From contig VXIS01000023.1 in the NCBI GenBank assembly GCA_008704415.1, positions 1 to 64,000 of the forward strand: a DNA stretch of 64,000 nucleotides, in the 5' to 3' direction. Source of the stretch: Sphaerosporella brunnea. Taxonomy: Eukaryota; Ascomycota; Pezizomycetes; Pezizales; Pyronemataceae. The notes under the pieces are model-generated. The model made no database searches, had not been told where the DNA came from, and saw only the letters and a program-made list of their open reading frames with translations. Made by a program: the position numbers and the translations under genes. Below, one piece after another: positions 19,851-31,325 of this stretch; the first letter of the stretch is position 1, and each line of letters starts with the position of its first letter.

Positions 19851-21735
19851 ATGTCAGCAGCGCCAGACCAGACAGCGCCTGCCGATGGCGCAGCAGCCGA
19901 AACCGCCGTGACCTTCCGCAAAGCCAAATACCCCAAGTATACCCATTTCTGGAAACGGCAAAACGTTCTGATCAAGTCGTTCGCGCGCGCCGAGTACACA
20001 ACCACCGGTTTCCATCAACACTCGCACGGTTCGTTCAGGGTCACGTTCAAGCTGCTGTTTCAGATGCTCGCCTTGTCGTTCGAGATACCCGAGCTGGATG
20101 ACGACGACGAGTCCGTTGTTGTCCTGGCGCGCGTGACGGGTCGCAACGTCTGTTTCTTCAGCCCGCAGTGCAAGGACATCGTCCAGGAGGGCGTGTATTA
20201 CATCTTCCAGCACGACGCCGACGAATGCGAGGACGATATCTGCTTCCACACCTCGGAGTGGAACGCTGGGAAGATCCGCCATGCCTTTGACTTGTCGACT
20301 TGGGCCGAGGACGAAGATTGTCTCCCCTCCTGCTGCAAGAGTGTGTTCCTCAACGTGACACCGCTCAAGAAGGAAGACCCGAGACGCAAGAAGGACGGAG
20401 CCTCGTTGAAAGGGCCAACCGATACGGAGGAGAAGGAAGATGAGGACGCACCCGCCGAAGATCCGAAGGAGCCAACTGGGCGAGGACGCTCTCGAACGGC
20501 AGCCGGGCGCGGACGCTCTCGCGCAGCAGCAAAAAAGCCAGCGGCCAGCAAGCCACGAACCACGCAGGCCGGTCCCACGACGCGCGCACGTGCCAGCACT
20601 GTAGCTGTCAAAAAGGGGAACGACATGGAGGCGCGGCTCCTGACTGCGCTGCATGACATGGAAACGAGAATTAGAGAAGATGTCAGGGGACAGATTGCGG
20701 AGGTGGAAGAGCGTCTCGACAACCGTATTGATCGTCTCGACAACCGTATTTCGGGAGTGCAGACTCAGGTGTCATTGATCACCCATCATCTGATTGAAGA
20801 GCAATACGAGTGCACTCAGGAGGAATTGGACCGATGCAATTCTCTGGGTACCCAGGGGATAATCCTGACCACGCGCACTCCGGCGTTCCGCACCCAGGTT
20901 GAGGCCAGGCAAGCGCAATGCCTGCTATCCGGTGCTCGCAACCACCCCGACGACCTGACCCGCCTCGATGGTGAACTCACCGGTCCCGGAATCGAAGCAG
21001 CGCACATCGTGCCGTTGGGTCGTCCTGATCTCTGGAGCGAGGCCATGGTGTCTGCGGTCCGGGCTTCACGGTCAGAGAGGGTTCTGCGCAATGCTCCCTA
21101 CGTCGACAACAACTGCGTCGAGAACGGCGTCATGTTGAGAGCAGACCTCCACAAGATGTTCGACCGCTTCTTCTGGAGCGTGCACCCCACCACCCGCGTC
21201 GTGGTTGTGTTCGTGCCGATCCCGGAGATGATGGAATACCACGGCATGAAGGTGGACCGCAAGCCGAGAGGCTTTCCCCCGGCGAAGATCTGGCAGTGGC
21301 ATTGGGAGCAGTGCGTCATTAGATGCCTCGCGCGCTGCGGCGGAAGGAAACCCCGAAGATAAGTACTATGACAACGAGCCTGAGGTCAAAGCGGTGTCGA
21401 CGGTCACGGTAAGGAAATCCTCTCTCTGGCAGTACCGCGAGCGTTGCTGACGACTCCTCAGAAACAGATGGCGGAACTTGTCATCACCGGTCCTGGCACG
21501 GACACTGGAGTCACAATCGACAAGGCTATTGTCGACGGCCCCCAGGTTCCTGACACTGCCGAGTCCGAGGATGACACCGATATGGTAAGCTCCCTCACCT
21601 TCACCTATCAGCCCCGAGACTGACAAGACGCAGGCCATGGATACGTCCGATTCCTCTGACAGCGATTCAACCGCTTCTTCACGCCCTCCGTCGCCGGAGG
21701 TGGATGCGTCGCTGTTCCCGCCGCTGCCTACGTAA
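19851..21735 (+). CDS. HNH endonuclease-domain protein (3 exons), left copy with 1-bp insertion
   Basis: Exons 19851-21408, 21462-21584 and 21634-21735; introns GTAAGG..CTCAG (53 nt, gctgac branch site) and GTAAGC..CGCAG (49 nt, actgac). The protein has an N-terminal domain (about 20-170, KYPKYTHFWKRQNVLIKSF onward), an acidic linker, RGRSR repeats (about 211-225), a coiled coil (258-312) and an HNH_2-type domain: C357..SG, EAAHIVPLG (382-391), N421, NG (425-426), LHKMFD (433-438). In this arm exon 1 has one extra base near 21328 (cctcgcgcgctg versus cctgcgcgctg), so translation ends early at 503 aa. Nuclease activity is inferred from the HNH motif; substrate unknown. Confidence 0.85.
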
Positions 21736-21806
21736 TGCCGACGCTCTCGGAGCGGTGCAAGGCCGATCTCCGTGCCGCCGTTTCGAACAACCGCTACGTC
21801 TTTTAG

Positions 21807-21908
21807 GGTGTCGTGGTCTGTTAGGCGTCGTGGTCTGTTAGGCGTCGTGGTGTGTTAGGCGCAGTGGTGTGTTAGGCGTAGTGGTCCGTTACGTGTAGTG
21901 GTTGACGG
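21807..21908. repeat. 17-bp tandem repeat, six units, 3' of the HNH gene
   Basis: Units of the form ggcgtcgtggtctgtta occur five times with slight changes, plus a partial sixth. The array begins about 70 bp after the left-arm HNH stop; in the right-arm reading the stop falls one base before the array. Probably 3' untranslated sequence. Confidence 0.85.
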
Positions 21909-24261
21909 GTTTTTTTGTCGTTTGTGCTATGGGCGCCCTGAAATGTGCAGGTTCCGCTTGGCTGCGGGAAATTGAAACGATGGTCTTGGTGTGCACTGTG
22001 AGGAGTTGGTTTTGCCGGTTACCCATAGTGTCGAGATATTATTCCATGATTCTACCCCTGGGATTCGCCTCGACGACGTGCAGGCGCCATGCTTCTTGTC
22101 CGATCTATGATGTTCCCCACTGATGCAAGGTAGGACTCCACAGCCGGGGACATGTCCGTTGGTATATCCTACTTGTCCTACCGCCATCCGTTGTAATGCG
22201 ACCTGTCTCTGTCACATACTAGATGGAAAGGCGTAGCCTCGACCTCTCACGTCTCCAAAACGTGCTTTAGAAGCGTCACACCGCGGTCATGGGGATTCAT
22301 GTAAAAAGGATTTCCGCCATCCTGCGTCTGTGGCTTCCGGCACGACGAGGCAGCCGGCGTGAGATATGTTGGACTGGCTCCAGCGGTGGTATTGTAACGC
22401 CTGGTCGAGGTATTGGGATCAATATGTTGTTGCGGCAGCATCACAACAGGACGAACCCCTCCCTCAGGGTTGGCTCACGCATGGGTATACTGTGTCAGGA
22501 CTCGCAAACTGTTATAATCTGCAGACGAGTCACATTGCTGACGGATATTGAAACATAGCAAATATTGGTTCATTGCGAGACGGGACAGGCTTCTCAGTAG
22601 TGGTCCAATATTTATCTTCTGAGGTGAAAGTACTCCTCCGGCTTTACTCAAGCCCGGATCCCTAAATCCGTGCAAGCGAGGAAAACACTATCCATTTACT
22701 GAACCTGTTGTTTTCCAATATATTTCGCCGCTGGCGATAGCTTTTACCCACATGCTTGGGAGCCTGACGCTGAGAGTGAGATTTTGGTTGATTTTCATGG
22801 CGGTACACAGCACCCGCGAACACCACGGGTCTTGAGCAGAATCTGTGACCACCTGGATTGATTTTCTCTCACTTTGAATGCAGCTTATGCATTGAAATGG
22901 TAAAAGCGACTCGGCGTGCGGCCAATTGCAACTACATCCTCCACATGCGCACCAAGATTGAATTCTAGCGCACACAGCCGAGCATTCTCGCCCCGTTGAG
23001 TCCATTGGGACCCAGGGCGTCGACAACGACGCATTGTTGGCGACCATAGTCCAGCCAGGAGGGGGCTTGGGCAGGGTTGTCAAGGAACCTCAGGCCTTTT
23101 TGAAGAGGACTCACACCAGGTTTGTCGGAGACGACTCCCAACACTGGGCTTTTGCCGTGCTGGAGACACGCAGTTGTACTTCACTAGCGGGAAGCATCGC
23201 TTGATTGAATACCCCGGCATCTATCTGCAGGATGTTAGACAGACTTGGTTTTTTATATTGTTGTTGTTGTCCAGATGGATCGACGCGTTGTTGGGAGCCT
23301 GTCTATTGATGTCTAGAAGGGCACGTCGAAGCCGGACTATGCTCGCGTTTTACCCGTATGGTGCAGCGCATTTCAACGTAGACCTTCGCTAGCGGGGGCA
23401 TGCTTCCCACACACCACCCTTACCATTGCCACGCGCCGGATGCTTTGTCATTGGACATACTACATATCGCAACCGCTTCACAGTGTCCAACGGGTCAGAG
23501 ACGGTGTTCAAGACTACGACGGGGCCGCGACAGAATTGCGCGATCGCCCCCCGCCGCAACTCACTTCAGCACTCAGAAGGACTGGTTCAGGGTTGGGACT
23601 GGATTCAGCACTCGAACAGGCCGAAGCCAGCACTCGGACGCGGTTCAGCACACCTAACGTACAAGCAAATCTCGAAGTGTTGCACCTTGCTGCAGTCATT
23701 CAAATTTCTCTGGTCAATTAGAAAAGCCCATATGCACGCTTCGCGAGGTTTGCAGGCTGAAAAAACACCATCAGCAATTCCTGGGGACTCACTGCATAGT
23801 TAGATACAACCTGAGAGCCAGACGCATCTTGTGTGGCTGTCTGAGAGCCAACGTTTCCTATGGTCTCGGATGAAGCACCTTCAAGAAAAGCGGCGCAGGA
23901 AAAGACTTCATAAGGACTTAGAAGGGCGTCAGTTCGCTGACGCAATCAGCCACTCTGCAAATCGATGCATGCCGCGCCTCTCTAGCAACCTTGGTGAACC
24001 CGCCCCCCACATCTGGCCTACCCGGCCAAGGTAGAGCAGAATGAAGCATTGTATCTCACCCGGCGGCGTCTTGACGCGTCTACGGGAACGGTATCATGTA
24101 TCATGGAAACACATAGAGTCATAATCGGGGCAAGGAAAAAATTATCGTTCAAGAAAACCTTGCTATGGTTAGATAGACCCCCCAAACGCCTGTAGAATTG
24201 AGGAATAGTCATAGTAAGGCAAGTAGCGAGGATATCTTCGTACGCGGCCTGGCTTGCAATC
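21909..24261. other. No resolved gene; one coding-like stretch on the minus strand
   Basis: Minus-strand frames at about 22975-23240 give ILQIDAGVFNQAMLPASEV and, one frame over, SPLQKGLRFLDNPAQAPSWL then DYGRQQCVVVDALGPNGLN to a stop. The next stretch (22688-23083, 131 codons, the same in both arms) is cysteine-rich at its start. These may be exons of a damaged gene; no family is recognised. At about 23560-23660 a ttcagcactc motif recurs three times. The mirror is 35916-38284. Confidence 0.35.
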
Positions 24262-24528
24262 GTGGACATACCCTACACCTCAACATCCACTGATCTACCT
24301 TGTACTACAAAACTCACAATGTGCACACTCCAACACCGCACAGATGGCCAAGGGCCTAGCAGATTGACAGGGTGCTTGTGGTGGACGTGTTGCAAGTGCC
24401 AGTTCGATAGCAACATGCACCAAGAGGGCGGCAACTTGACATTCTGCACGAATTGTTGGTGCAAAATCTGTCCTCTTGCAATAGGTGACAGAAAAAAAGT
24501 GACTCCCAAGCGAGATCATCTGGCGTAG
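24262..24528 (+). CDS. Small zinc-ribbon-like protein, 88 aa
   Basis: Identical frame in both arms. After about 35 residues comes WWTCCKCQFDSN, then FCTNCWCKICPLA: paired Cys-x2-Cys knuckles spaced as in small fungal zinc-ribbon proteins of unknown function. The start is uncertain: Met 1 (MDIPYTSTST) or Met 20 (MCTLQHRTDG), the latter closer to the usual size. The C-terminus is basic (DRKKVTPKRD). No intron. The Cys pattern is seen; metal binding is inferred. Confidence 0.5.
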   Translation: MDIPYTSTSTDLPCTTKLTMCTLQHRTDGQGPSRLTGCLWWTCCKCQFDSNMHQEGGNLTFCTNCWCKICPLAIGDRKKVTPKRDHLA

Positions 24529-24719
24529 GCATCTTAGACCGAATACACGGGTGCGGGGTTACGTTCTTAAGGTTCACATGTAGTATGGTCAATTTAACCT
24601 GCGGGGGCAGCATTTTTAGGAACCAGGTCCTCCCCGTTGTTGTAACTTTACCTTCAATTCGGTGATGTTTCACCGCAGTAAGAAAGATGCCTACCTCCGG
24701 CACGCCAACACAACGCCCG

Positions 24720-25480
24720 TCACTTCCGGTATAGAACCGCTCTGTACTCCTCATCTCCAAAGGTGGCGCCTTCCCTATATGCCTGGATACATCGCCGAGT
24801 TCGTCGCCAGTACTTGAAAATAAGCGATGCTTCACAGACTCCAAAGCTTCCGGGACTGCTTCTTTGCGACCTGATCGTTGCAGTACTTAGCATTACCGGC
24901 CCGGGGCCTGTCTCGACTGAGGGTTAAATACCAGCAAGAGTGTAGTTGCAGTGCTTTCGAGCATAGTGCTTGCACGCGCCCCAGTAATATTCAATCCAGT
25001 TAAGTTCACAGTGGAACTTGAGATAGAAAATACAGGATGCCCCGCATTCTCAACAATCTCCTCAATGCGACTGCGCTGACCTTTAATGTCAGCTGCGCCG
25101 AGAGGATGGCTGCTGCGCGACAGGTACGACCCTCGAAGCCATCAGTACAGATAGGACTTTTGATCCTTTTGGTCTTTTGGCCGGGAGTGGGGTTTGGTAT
25201 GTAGCACTGTTGCCGGAGTCCTAAGGGGAAAAGAAATCAGCGGTGGTCTCTTCAGCGGGGTGAACGCACGGGATTACGTACCTTCCCGCCATAGTCCTCT
25301 CTCACGGAGAAATTGCTCTATCCCCTTTAGCAATCTTCTCCCCTTCTCTCATGACGTCGTTTTCTGATTGTGACGGCGGTTGTCACGGTAAGACCAGCCA
25401 TCCTTCATGTCTGCAGTCTGCGCGCCGCCGCTCGAGAGATTCACCGTCGCCGAGAGACTCACTGCTGCCGAGAGACTCGG
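24720..25480 (-). pseudogene. DDE_3-like transposase pseudogene (left-arm copy)
   Basis: Mirror of 34700-35457. It has the same blocks and two introns and the same 1-nt loss before FYLKFHCELNWIEYYWG. Relative to the right arm it lacks one base in the cagctgcgccgag segment (~25093), which closes an alternative frame. Confidence 0.8.
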
Positions 25481-26469
25481 CCATTGCCGGGACGACTGCG
25501 TTTCCGAGTCCGAGATGCGCTGAAGGTGCCCGCTTGTCGTGATTGTACCTTTCTTTTGTTCGGCCTCATAACCAGAGTACGCAGGTATGAAACCGGTGGG
25601 GCTGCACCACGTGGAATTATAGAGCGCATCTTGTTTGATCGAGAAAAGTGGTGTCTGCACAGAGTTTGCGCCCGCGGATAACTGCATTATTATGGTCGTC
25701 CATCTCCACCATCTCCACCAAACCGGAGACGTGCGACAACGAGCTTTATAGCATGCCTAGACAGATGACTCAGCACTATCAGGTACCCCCATACCTTCCG
25801 CTCGCAAACTACCTTTTATGGCCGCCATTTAACCTAGGAGTAGCTGACTTCGGCGTCAGAAAGGTGCCTGCATTGATCCGTTCACGACCTCCTATTTGGT
25901 TCACTCACTCAGACTACTGCTACATCAACTTTCCTGGCTCCATTATTGCTGTGCGTCAACCGATTCAGGCTGGGATTGTCCTCACAACTACGCACTGCAT
26001 GGGTACAGCATCCTTGGACCTTGGGCGTTGCAGAATCAAAGGATGAGTCAGGTCGGTATGTGTGCGGCGCCGGTCAATGCCTCGAGATGACTCAGCACAC
26101 CCCCACCTGCTATTACCCGATTGTCTTGAACTGGGGAATCACGCCGGCGTGACTTTGGTACTGTTTACCAACTAACATCAGTCTTTGGACCGTACCTTCA
26201 TGTATGGAGTGCGGGTGGTAGTAAACACGTAATCAAATAGTCATCCTATACAAAAACCTGGAGGAGTTTGAAAGGAAATGCGCGCTCGGTACCACGACAG
26301 GGTCGAGGCACCCACAGGCCTACCACCGTTTAGGAAGCAGCGGATATCGGATACGCAATCCCACGCTTTGGATTGTCATCAAATGTGGCAGTCACCCCCC
26401 TCTCACCTTGAGAGGTCAGGCAGAGCCTGTTCGTGGGTTTGTGTGTGGTATTGTCGAACATAGTGTTCG
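25481..26469. other. No gene seen
   Basis: Several open frames of 60-130 codons overlap on both strands with no recognisable content. One (25648-26046 plus) is open in the left arm and shorter in the right because of indels near 34200 and 34450, so it is unlikely to be a maintained gene. The mirror is about 33704-34690. Confidence 0.35.
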
Positions 26470-26935
26470 GCAGGAGCCGAGATATCTCGGGTACTCGTCT
26501 CGGGCCTAAATGACGCTCGAGACGAACGTTTTTTCTGAACGAGACGAGATATCCGGGACGTATCTGATTAGGCGGCGAAGAGGCCCGGGTACTCGTGTGA
26601 TGAGTTATGATGCCATCGGTTGATGTAGGGTTCGGATCTAGGGTTGAGTGCACGAGAGTGAGGCGAGAAGAGGATATATGGTGCCGGGCGGTAGATAGCT
26701 TCTTTGAGACTGGGTGAACAAGGGCGAATTGGCAGCTGACGAGGACGATGTAAAGAGTAATAGCATTTATATTAACGACCGAACTCCACTCCAAGGCCTC
26801 ACGTGCATGGTAGGCCCGGGTACTCGCCCGGGCCTGACGTGCACGGCCCGGGTCCGCGAGACTTTTGTCTACACGAGACGAGAAATCCCGGGCCGTGTTC
26901 AGATCTCGTCTCGTCTCGTCACGCAACGAACACTA
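26470..26935. repeat. CCCGGGTACTCG / GAGACGAG-rich repeat block
   Basis: Two variants of a boxed sequence (cccgggtactcg, then a gagac..cgagacgaga part, then a ccggg box) occur in the same direction at about 26484-26600 and 26815-26930. Such GC-rich boxed ends resemble transposon termini, but no inverted pair or target duplication is evident. The mirror is 33238-33703. Confidence 0.4.
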
Positions 26936-27254
26936 GTCCAACATAGCCTTGCCGTACTCTTGAGGACCTTTGCCGCCATTGAACAACGGCATGAAAGAGC
27001 ACAAATAGGTTTTACCAGGTTATACGTCCTGCTCCTGAGTGTCTGCGTGGATGGCTCTCACAGGCAAGGATTTCTCTTGGGTTCGATGCCAGCCAGGATT
27101 GCGATTAAGGGGTGAGCCCGCGGCTTCTCTTGCGGTTCAAGAATGATGTGGAGAACGGCTCTTAACTGCCGATAATTGGATCACAGGAGGTGGTCCCCAC
27201 ACGGTTCACACCTGTTTTCCATTGTATTAGAGTCCTGACCATATGATGGTGGGC

Positions 27255-27575
27255 ACCAAGAGATAGTGGATGATGCGATAAGATAAGAGATATACCTAAT
27301 CCGGCTCACGGATGTGTTGTCTGTGAACATCGCCTTTCGCTGCAAAATCGCGGCACCGGCAAAGAAAGCGCAGGGCGAACTCAAGAAGCGTCAAAAGGGG
27401 GCGACTGATTCAGGAATCCCAGAGTTCAAAGGCGGATTGACAGCCGTCGTAGTCGTTTCCTTTTTTCGTTTTTCTTCTGGTTTTGAAATGATAATTGAGT
27501 GGGACTTGAGCTTTTCGCCAGGCGCGAGGGATATTTCTTATCTTCTCGCATCATCCACTCTCTGCCAGGCTCTAT
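27255..27575. mobile_element. MITE-like element, ~38-bp inverted ends
   Basis: agatagtggatgatgcgata at about 27262 is mirrored by tatcttctcgcatcatccac at about 27540, each extending over ~38 bp with a few mismatches. The ~240-bp interior contains a short frame with a lysine-rich KKAQGELKKRQKG segment. No target duplication identified. Confidence 0.55.
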
Positions 27576-28721
27576 TATCATTGATTTATTATAGAACGGC
27601 CAATTCCATGCTAGTAAGCTAACAAATATCCAAGCATGACTTTATCCGAACGTAGATCGAGGGTATTTTATCACGAGGACAACAGGTGTTGCGCAATGAT
27701 ATCATGCAGCGGTACCGGCATGAACCCCTCTCAATTATAGCGAAAAAAGGCCGCCACGAAACATGTAGACAATGACCATACAAAGGGCTGATTGGCAAAA
27801 AGCTCATCCATGAAAGAAATGAAAAATGAACCACTCGACGCATCGTTCATGGCTCGTTTGTCCGTACATTTGAGCGGCACGGGTGGTCTTCTCTCCTGAA
27901 TATTTATGCTCGTCGACAGGTCCTGGCTCTGGAACAACAAAACGAAATCACAGATTACTCCATGCATTTAGACACCTTGAGCCATAGCATTCTAGCCATC
28001 ATCAAGACCGTTGGCAATGACAGGATGTCCCTTGGCAATGGTGATTAAAAACTGGTACGTGCCTGGCTTGCGTTCCACAACCACAAGAAAGTCCACAATC
28101 TCAAGGGCGGAGGATGCTGACAGAGGCACACGTCGGTGAACGCGGGATCCCTTATCCTAGAGCCCTCGCCAGCAGACGGTTGTCGAGGTGTTGTAAGTTC
28201 AGCGATCTTCCTGAACCTGCATCTTCCTCTGATTTGGATTTCTAAACTTCAAACAACCTCCATCATTCTCACACCAGCATCGGTTGCTACAGCAAGCGGC
28301 ACTAGTTCTCTTTCCCATCGAACTAGAAGACTTCTTTTGAGACGCGTTGGATTCAATTATCATGGTTTTCGATCTTCATGATTTTCATTAATTTCCTCCC
28401 AGGTGCCGTCCGCATTTAGTGACCCAGAAGGAACTGGGGGATTTTCCCACAGCGTGCGGAGGTTATCTCAAGCTTCGGTACAGAATCACTAGCCAAGCGT
28501 AGCCGTCTACAACTATCAGTACACTGAAGGTTTCTTCAAACCTCTGCTGGAATTACACACGCTGGAAAAAACATTGTTTTCCAGGCCCGCCCATTGATGT
28601 GAATGACAGTTGCAAGATTTCGCTTCGCCCATTCGTAGAACGTGTTGTGTTGTATTCGGATGTTGAGGTTTTCAAGAGATTGAGGATTGTGCTCGGTGTG
28701 CACTGGTGGCCCATGATGCCG
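27576..28721. other. No gene seen
   Basis: Only short overlapping frames. Two A/T-rich runs lie near 28380-28400. Arms differ by several one-base indels here (for example cctggctctgg versus gagccaggacctg with altered T-runs near 32225). The mirror is 31444-32590. Confidence 0.35.
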
Positions 28722-28790
28722 AGAGTCAGGGAAAAGAGTGTTCTGCCGTCGGGGTTGGGAGTGATGGAACAATGCCACAATCACCACCTC
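28722..28790 (+). promoter_or_regulatory. Shared upstream module near the palindrome centre
   Basis: Contains gggaaaagagtgttctgcc, ggggttgggagtgatgg and aacaatgccacaatcaccacc, resembling the reverse complement of the block at 4668-4748 and the module before the KLY gene. It is followed within 60-130 bp by a KLY-family remnant. The mirror is 31375-31443. Confidence 0.45.
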
Positions 28791-28839
28791 TCCCTCAGTC
28801 CTGATATAAGGCACCCCACCGCCACTCCATCGCTGACCC

Positions 28840-30075
28840 TATCCAATGATACCGAGGCCTACAACCACGTGCACATTAACCCTAAGGCCTACAAGTAGCA
28901 GCGGCATTGACAGCAGCACCGTAACAGCACCATTCGCGCTTGCAAACACCACGACCATCATCGCCGCCACCACCTACACCCCATCACCACCTGATCCTAC
29001 CACGCCCCGTACCTACCTGCACGTCAATTGCCACCGACCACCTAAACACTACTACCACAAAGCGTCTCCCCACCAAGTACAGGACCAGATCTACGGCATG
29101 CCCGTTGAGGCATGATTCTGTCAAACTTCACGTTCCGCAAGGAGCCCCACAAATGCGCAGTCGCTCACGCCAACACGCGACACATTTTCACCTTTTGCGA
29201 GACAGACAAAGTCTGGCTATCGCGATCAACACCCGAGAACATCGATTGTTGTTAAAGGCTGCTGCGAGACGCTGGTGCGTACCATCTGAACTGGAACTAC
29301 GAGTGGTACTGGATCTTGAGGGAATAGACCAACTATATCGATGAGGCCGGCCAAATTCAGCAGCTGGACGTCATAACTTCGGAGGAGTATGCGGATCCGT
29401 CATGCCATTGTGCGCAGCTCTGTCTGTTGATCGAAGAGCTCCATCAACGCCCTGTTGGGATGATTGGCACGCAGCGAGTGCAATTTCGAGGCCGTCAAAG
29501 TTCAAAAGCTGAATGTCATGGCTTTGGACGATGAAGGTCCGTCCCCGTCTCTGTCTGGCGATAAAGAAGCACACTCCTCGTCTCACTCCTCGTCTCTGTC
29601 CGCTTTGTCCTGACCATTCTCAAGCTTCATGTACCGCAAGGAGCCCAACGAATGCGCCGTCGCTCAGGCCAACACGCGACCCAATTTCACCTTTTGCGAG
29701 ACAGACAAGCTCTGGCTATCCGCAATCAACACCCGAGAACATCGATCGTTGTCAAACGATGGCGGGTGCGAACTGTCTGGACTGGAACTATGAGTATTGC
29801 CTCCGTGCATACGGATCCAACTAGATCTGCAGGAAAGGGTCCAAACATATCGATGAGTTCAGCAGCTGAAATGTCATGACTTTGGAGGAGTATGCGGATC
29901 CGTCATGCCATTGAGCGCAGCTCTGTCTGTTGATTACGAAGCTCTATCCTCGTCTCTGTGTGTTGATCGAAGAGCTCCATCGACACCCTTTTGGCACGAT
30001 TGGCACGCAGCGAGTGCAATTTCGAGGCCACCCGCTTTGTCCCTGAAACATTCTCCGCGTCACTGCCGTCAATGA
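28840..30075 (+). pseudogene. KLY-family remnant with ~500-bp tandem duplication
   Basis: TEAYNHVHINPKAYK (~28852-28898) matches the EAFNHVKIF block of the KLY gene. Two imperfect direct repeats follow, about 29112-29600 and 29612-30070. Each encodes F(T/M)(F/Y)RKEP..CAVA.ANTR then FTFCETDK(V/L)WLS, and later EEYADPSC and IEELH..GTIGTQRVQFRG. The block corresponds loosely to the [11 protein letters not shown] region of the KLY protein. Frames are broken in both units. The second unit runs into the palindrome centre. Confidence 0.5.
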
Positions 30076-30080
30076 ACTGG

Positions 30081-30085
30081 CAGCC
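30081..30085. other. Palindrome centre (5-bp spacer cagcc)
   Basis: Five unpaired bases separate the two arms: ..aatgaactgg, cagcc, ccagttcatt... No replication origin, telomere repeat or vector-like sequence is seen here. The centre falls inside a degenerate tandemly duplicated KLY-family fragment, not at an element boundary. A centre with a spacer this short can arise from a fold-back or missed-adapter read, or from real fusion of sister or broken ends. Confidence 0.9.
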
Positions 30086-30089
30086 CCAG

Positions 30090-31325
30090 TTCATTGACGG
30101 CAGTGACGCGGAGAATGTTCAGGGACAAAGCGGGTGGCCTCGAAATTGCACTCGCTGCGTGCCAATCGTGCCAAAAGGGTGTCGATGGAGCTCTTCGATC
30201 AACACACAGAGACGAGGATAGAGCTTCGTAATCAACAGACAGAGCTGCGCTCAATGGCATGACGGATCCGCATACTCCTCCAAAGTCATGACATTCAGCT
30301 GCTGAACTCATCGATATGTTTGGACCCTTTCCTGCAGATCTAGTTGGATCCGTATGCACGGAGGCAATACTCATAGTTCCAGTCCAGACAGTTCGCACCC
30401 GCCATCGTTTGACAACGATCGATGTTCTCGGGTGTTGATTGCGGATAGCCAGAGCTTGTCTGTCTCGCAAAAGGTGAAATTGGGTCGCGTGTTGGCCTGA
30501 GCGACGGCGCATTCGTTGGGCTCCTTGCGGTACATGAAGCTTGAGAATGGTCAGGACAAAGCGGACAGAGACGAGGAGTGAGACGAGGAGTGTGCTTCTT
30601 TATCGCCAGACAGAGACGGGGACGGACCTTCATCGTCCAAAGCCATGACATTCAGCTTTTGAACTTTGACGGCCTCGAAATTGCACTCGCTGCGTGCCAA
30701 TCATCCCAACAGGGCGTTGATGGAGCTCTTCGATCAACAGACAGAGCTGCGCACAATGGCATGACGGATCCGCATACTCCTCCGAAGTTATGACGTCCAG
30801 CTGCTGAATTTGGCCGGCCTCATCGATATAGTTGGTCTATTCCCTCAAGATCCAGTACCACTCGTAGTTCCAGTTCAGATGGTACGCACCAGCGTCTCGC
30901 AGCAGCCTTTAACAACAATCGATGTTCTCGGGTGTTGATCGCGATAGCCAGACTTTGTCTGTCTCGCAAAAGGTGAAAATGTGTCGCGTGTTGGCGTGAG
31001 CGACTGCGCATTTGTGGGGCTCCTTGCGGAACGTGAAGTTTGACAGAATCATGCCTCAACGGGCATGCCGTAGATCTGGTCCTGTACTTGGTGGGGGAGA
31101 CGCTTTGTGGTAGTAGTGTTTAGGTGGTCGGTGGCAATTGACGTGCAGGTAGGTACGGGGCGTGGTAGGATCAGGTGGTGATGGGGTGTAGGTGGTGGCG
31201 GCGATGATGGTCGTGGTGTTTGCAAGCGCGAATGGTGCTGTTACGGTGCTGCTGTCAATGCCGCTGCTACTTGTAGGCCTTAGGGTTAATGTGCACGTGG
31301 TTGTAGGCCTCGGTATCATTGGATA
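30090..31325 (-). pseudogene. KLY-family remnant with tandem duplication (right-arm copy)
   Basis: Mirror of 28840-30075. It differs by homopolymer changes, for example five C instead of four before accaagtacagg (~31089) and one A fewer in the ctgaacattctcc segment next to the centre. Confidence 0.5.

Larger units (their letters stand above)
1..30080 (+). repeat. Left arm of giant palindrome
   Basis: The whole stretch recurs in reverse complement as the right arm. Base 1 (ccgcaacctt) pairs with 60202-60211 (aaggttgcgg), and the inner end aatgaactgg pairs with ccagttcatt. Coding frames, transposon ends and target duplications are mirrored in order throughout. Mirror coordinates sum to 60212 near the outside and about 60164 near the centre, so the net length difference is only about 50 bp over 30 kb. 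The arm is cut by the window start, so the true outer end is not visible. Confidence 0.97.

Noticed and set aside
19854..20743. Long open frames antisense to the HNH gene (266 and 181 codons, minus strand)
   Set aside because: They lie wholly opposite exon 1, have no domain content or splice pattern, and are explained by the GC-rich codon use of the sense gene.
23426..23803. 125-codon plus-strand frame preserved in both arms
   Set aside because: Two other frames over the same DNA are equally open, the content is driven by a repeated ttcagcactc motif, and no domain or splice evidence supports it.
26330..26926. 198-codon minus-strand frame
   Set aside because: It crosses the GC-rich boxed repeats, has no recognisable content, and its first part differs between arms because of indels; its apparent N-terminus changes in the mirror copy.
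27030..27105. Possible tRNA (gggttcgatgcc resembles a B box)
   Set aside because: No matching A box or acceptor-stem pairing (the 3' side would need a cctggctgg-type 5' end that is absent).
30081..30085. Centre as a replication origin or hairpin telomere
   Set aside because: No A/T-rich or iterated sequence at the centre; it falls in the middle of a degenerate gene fragment, so there is no positive sign of such a function.
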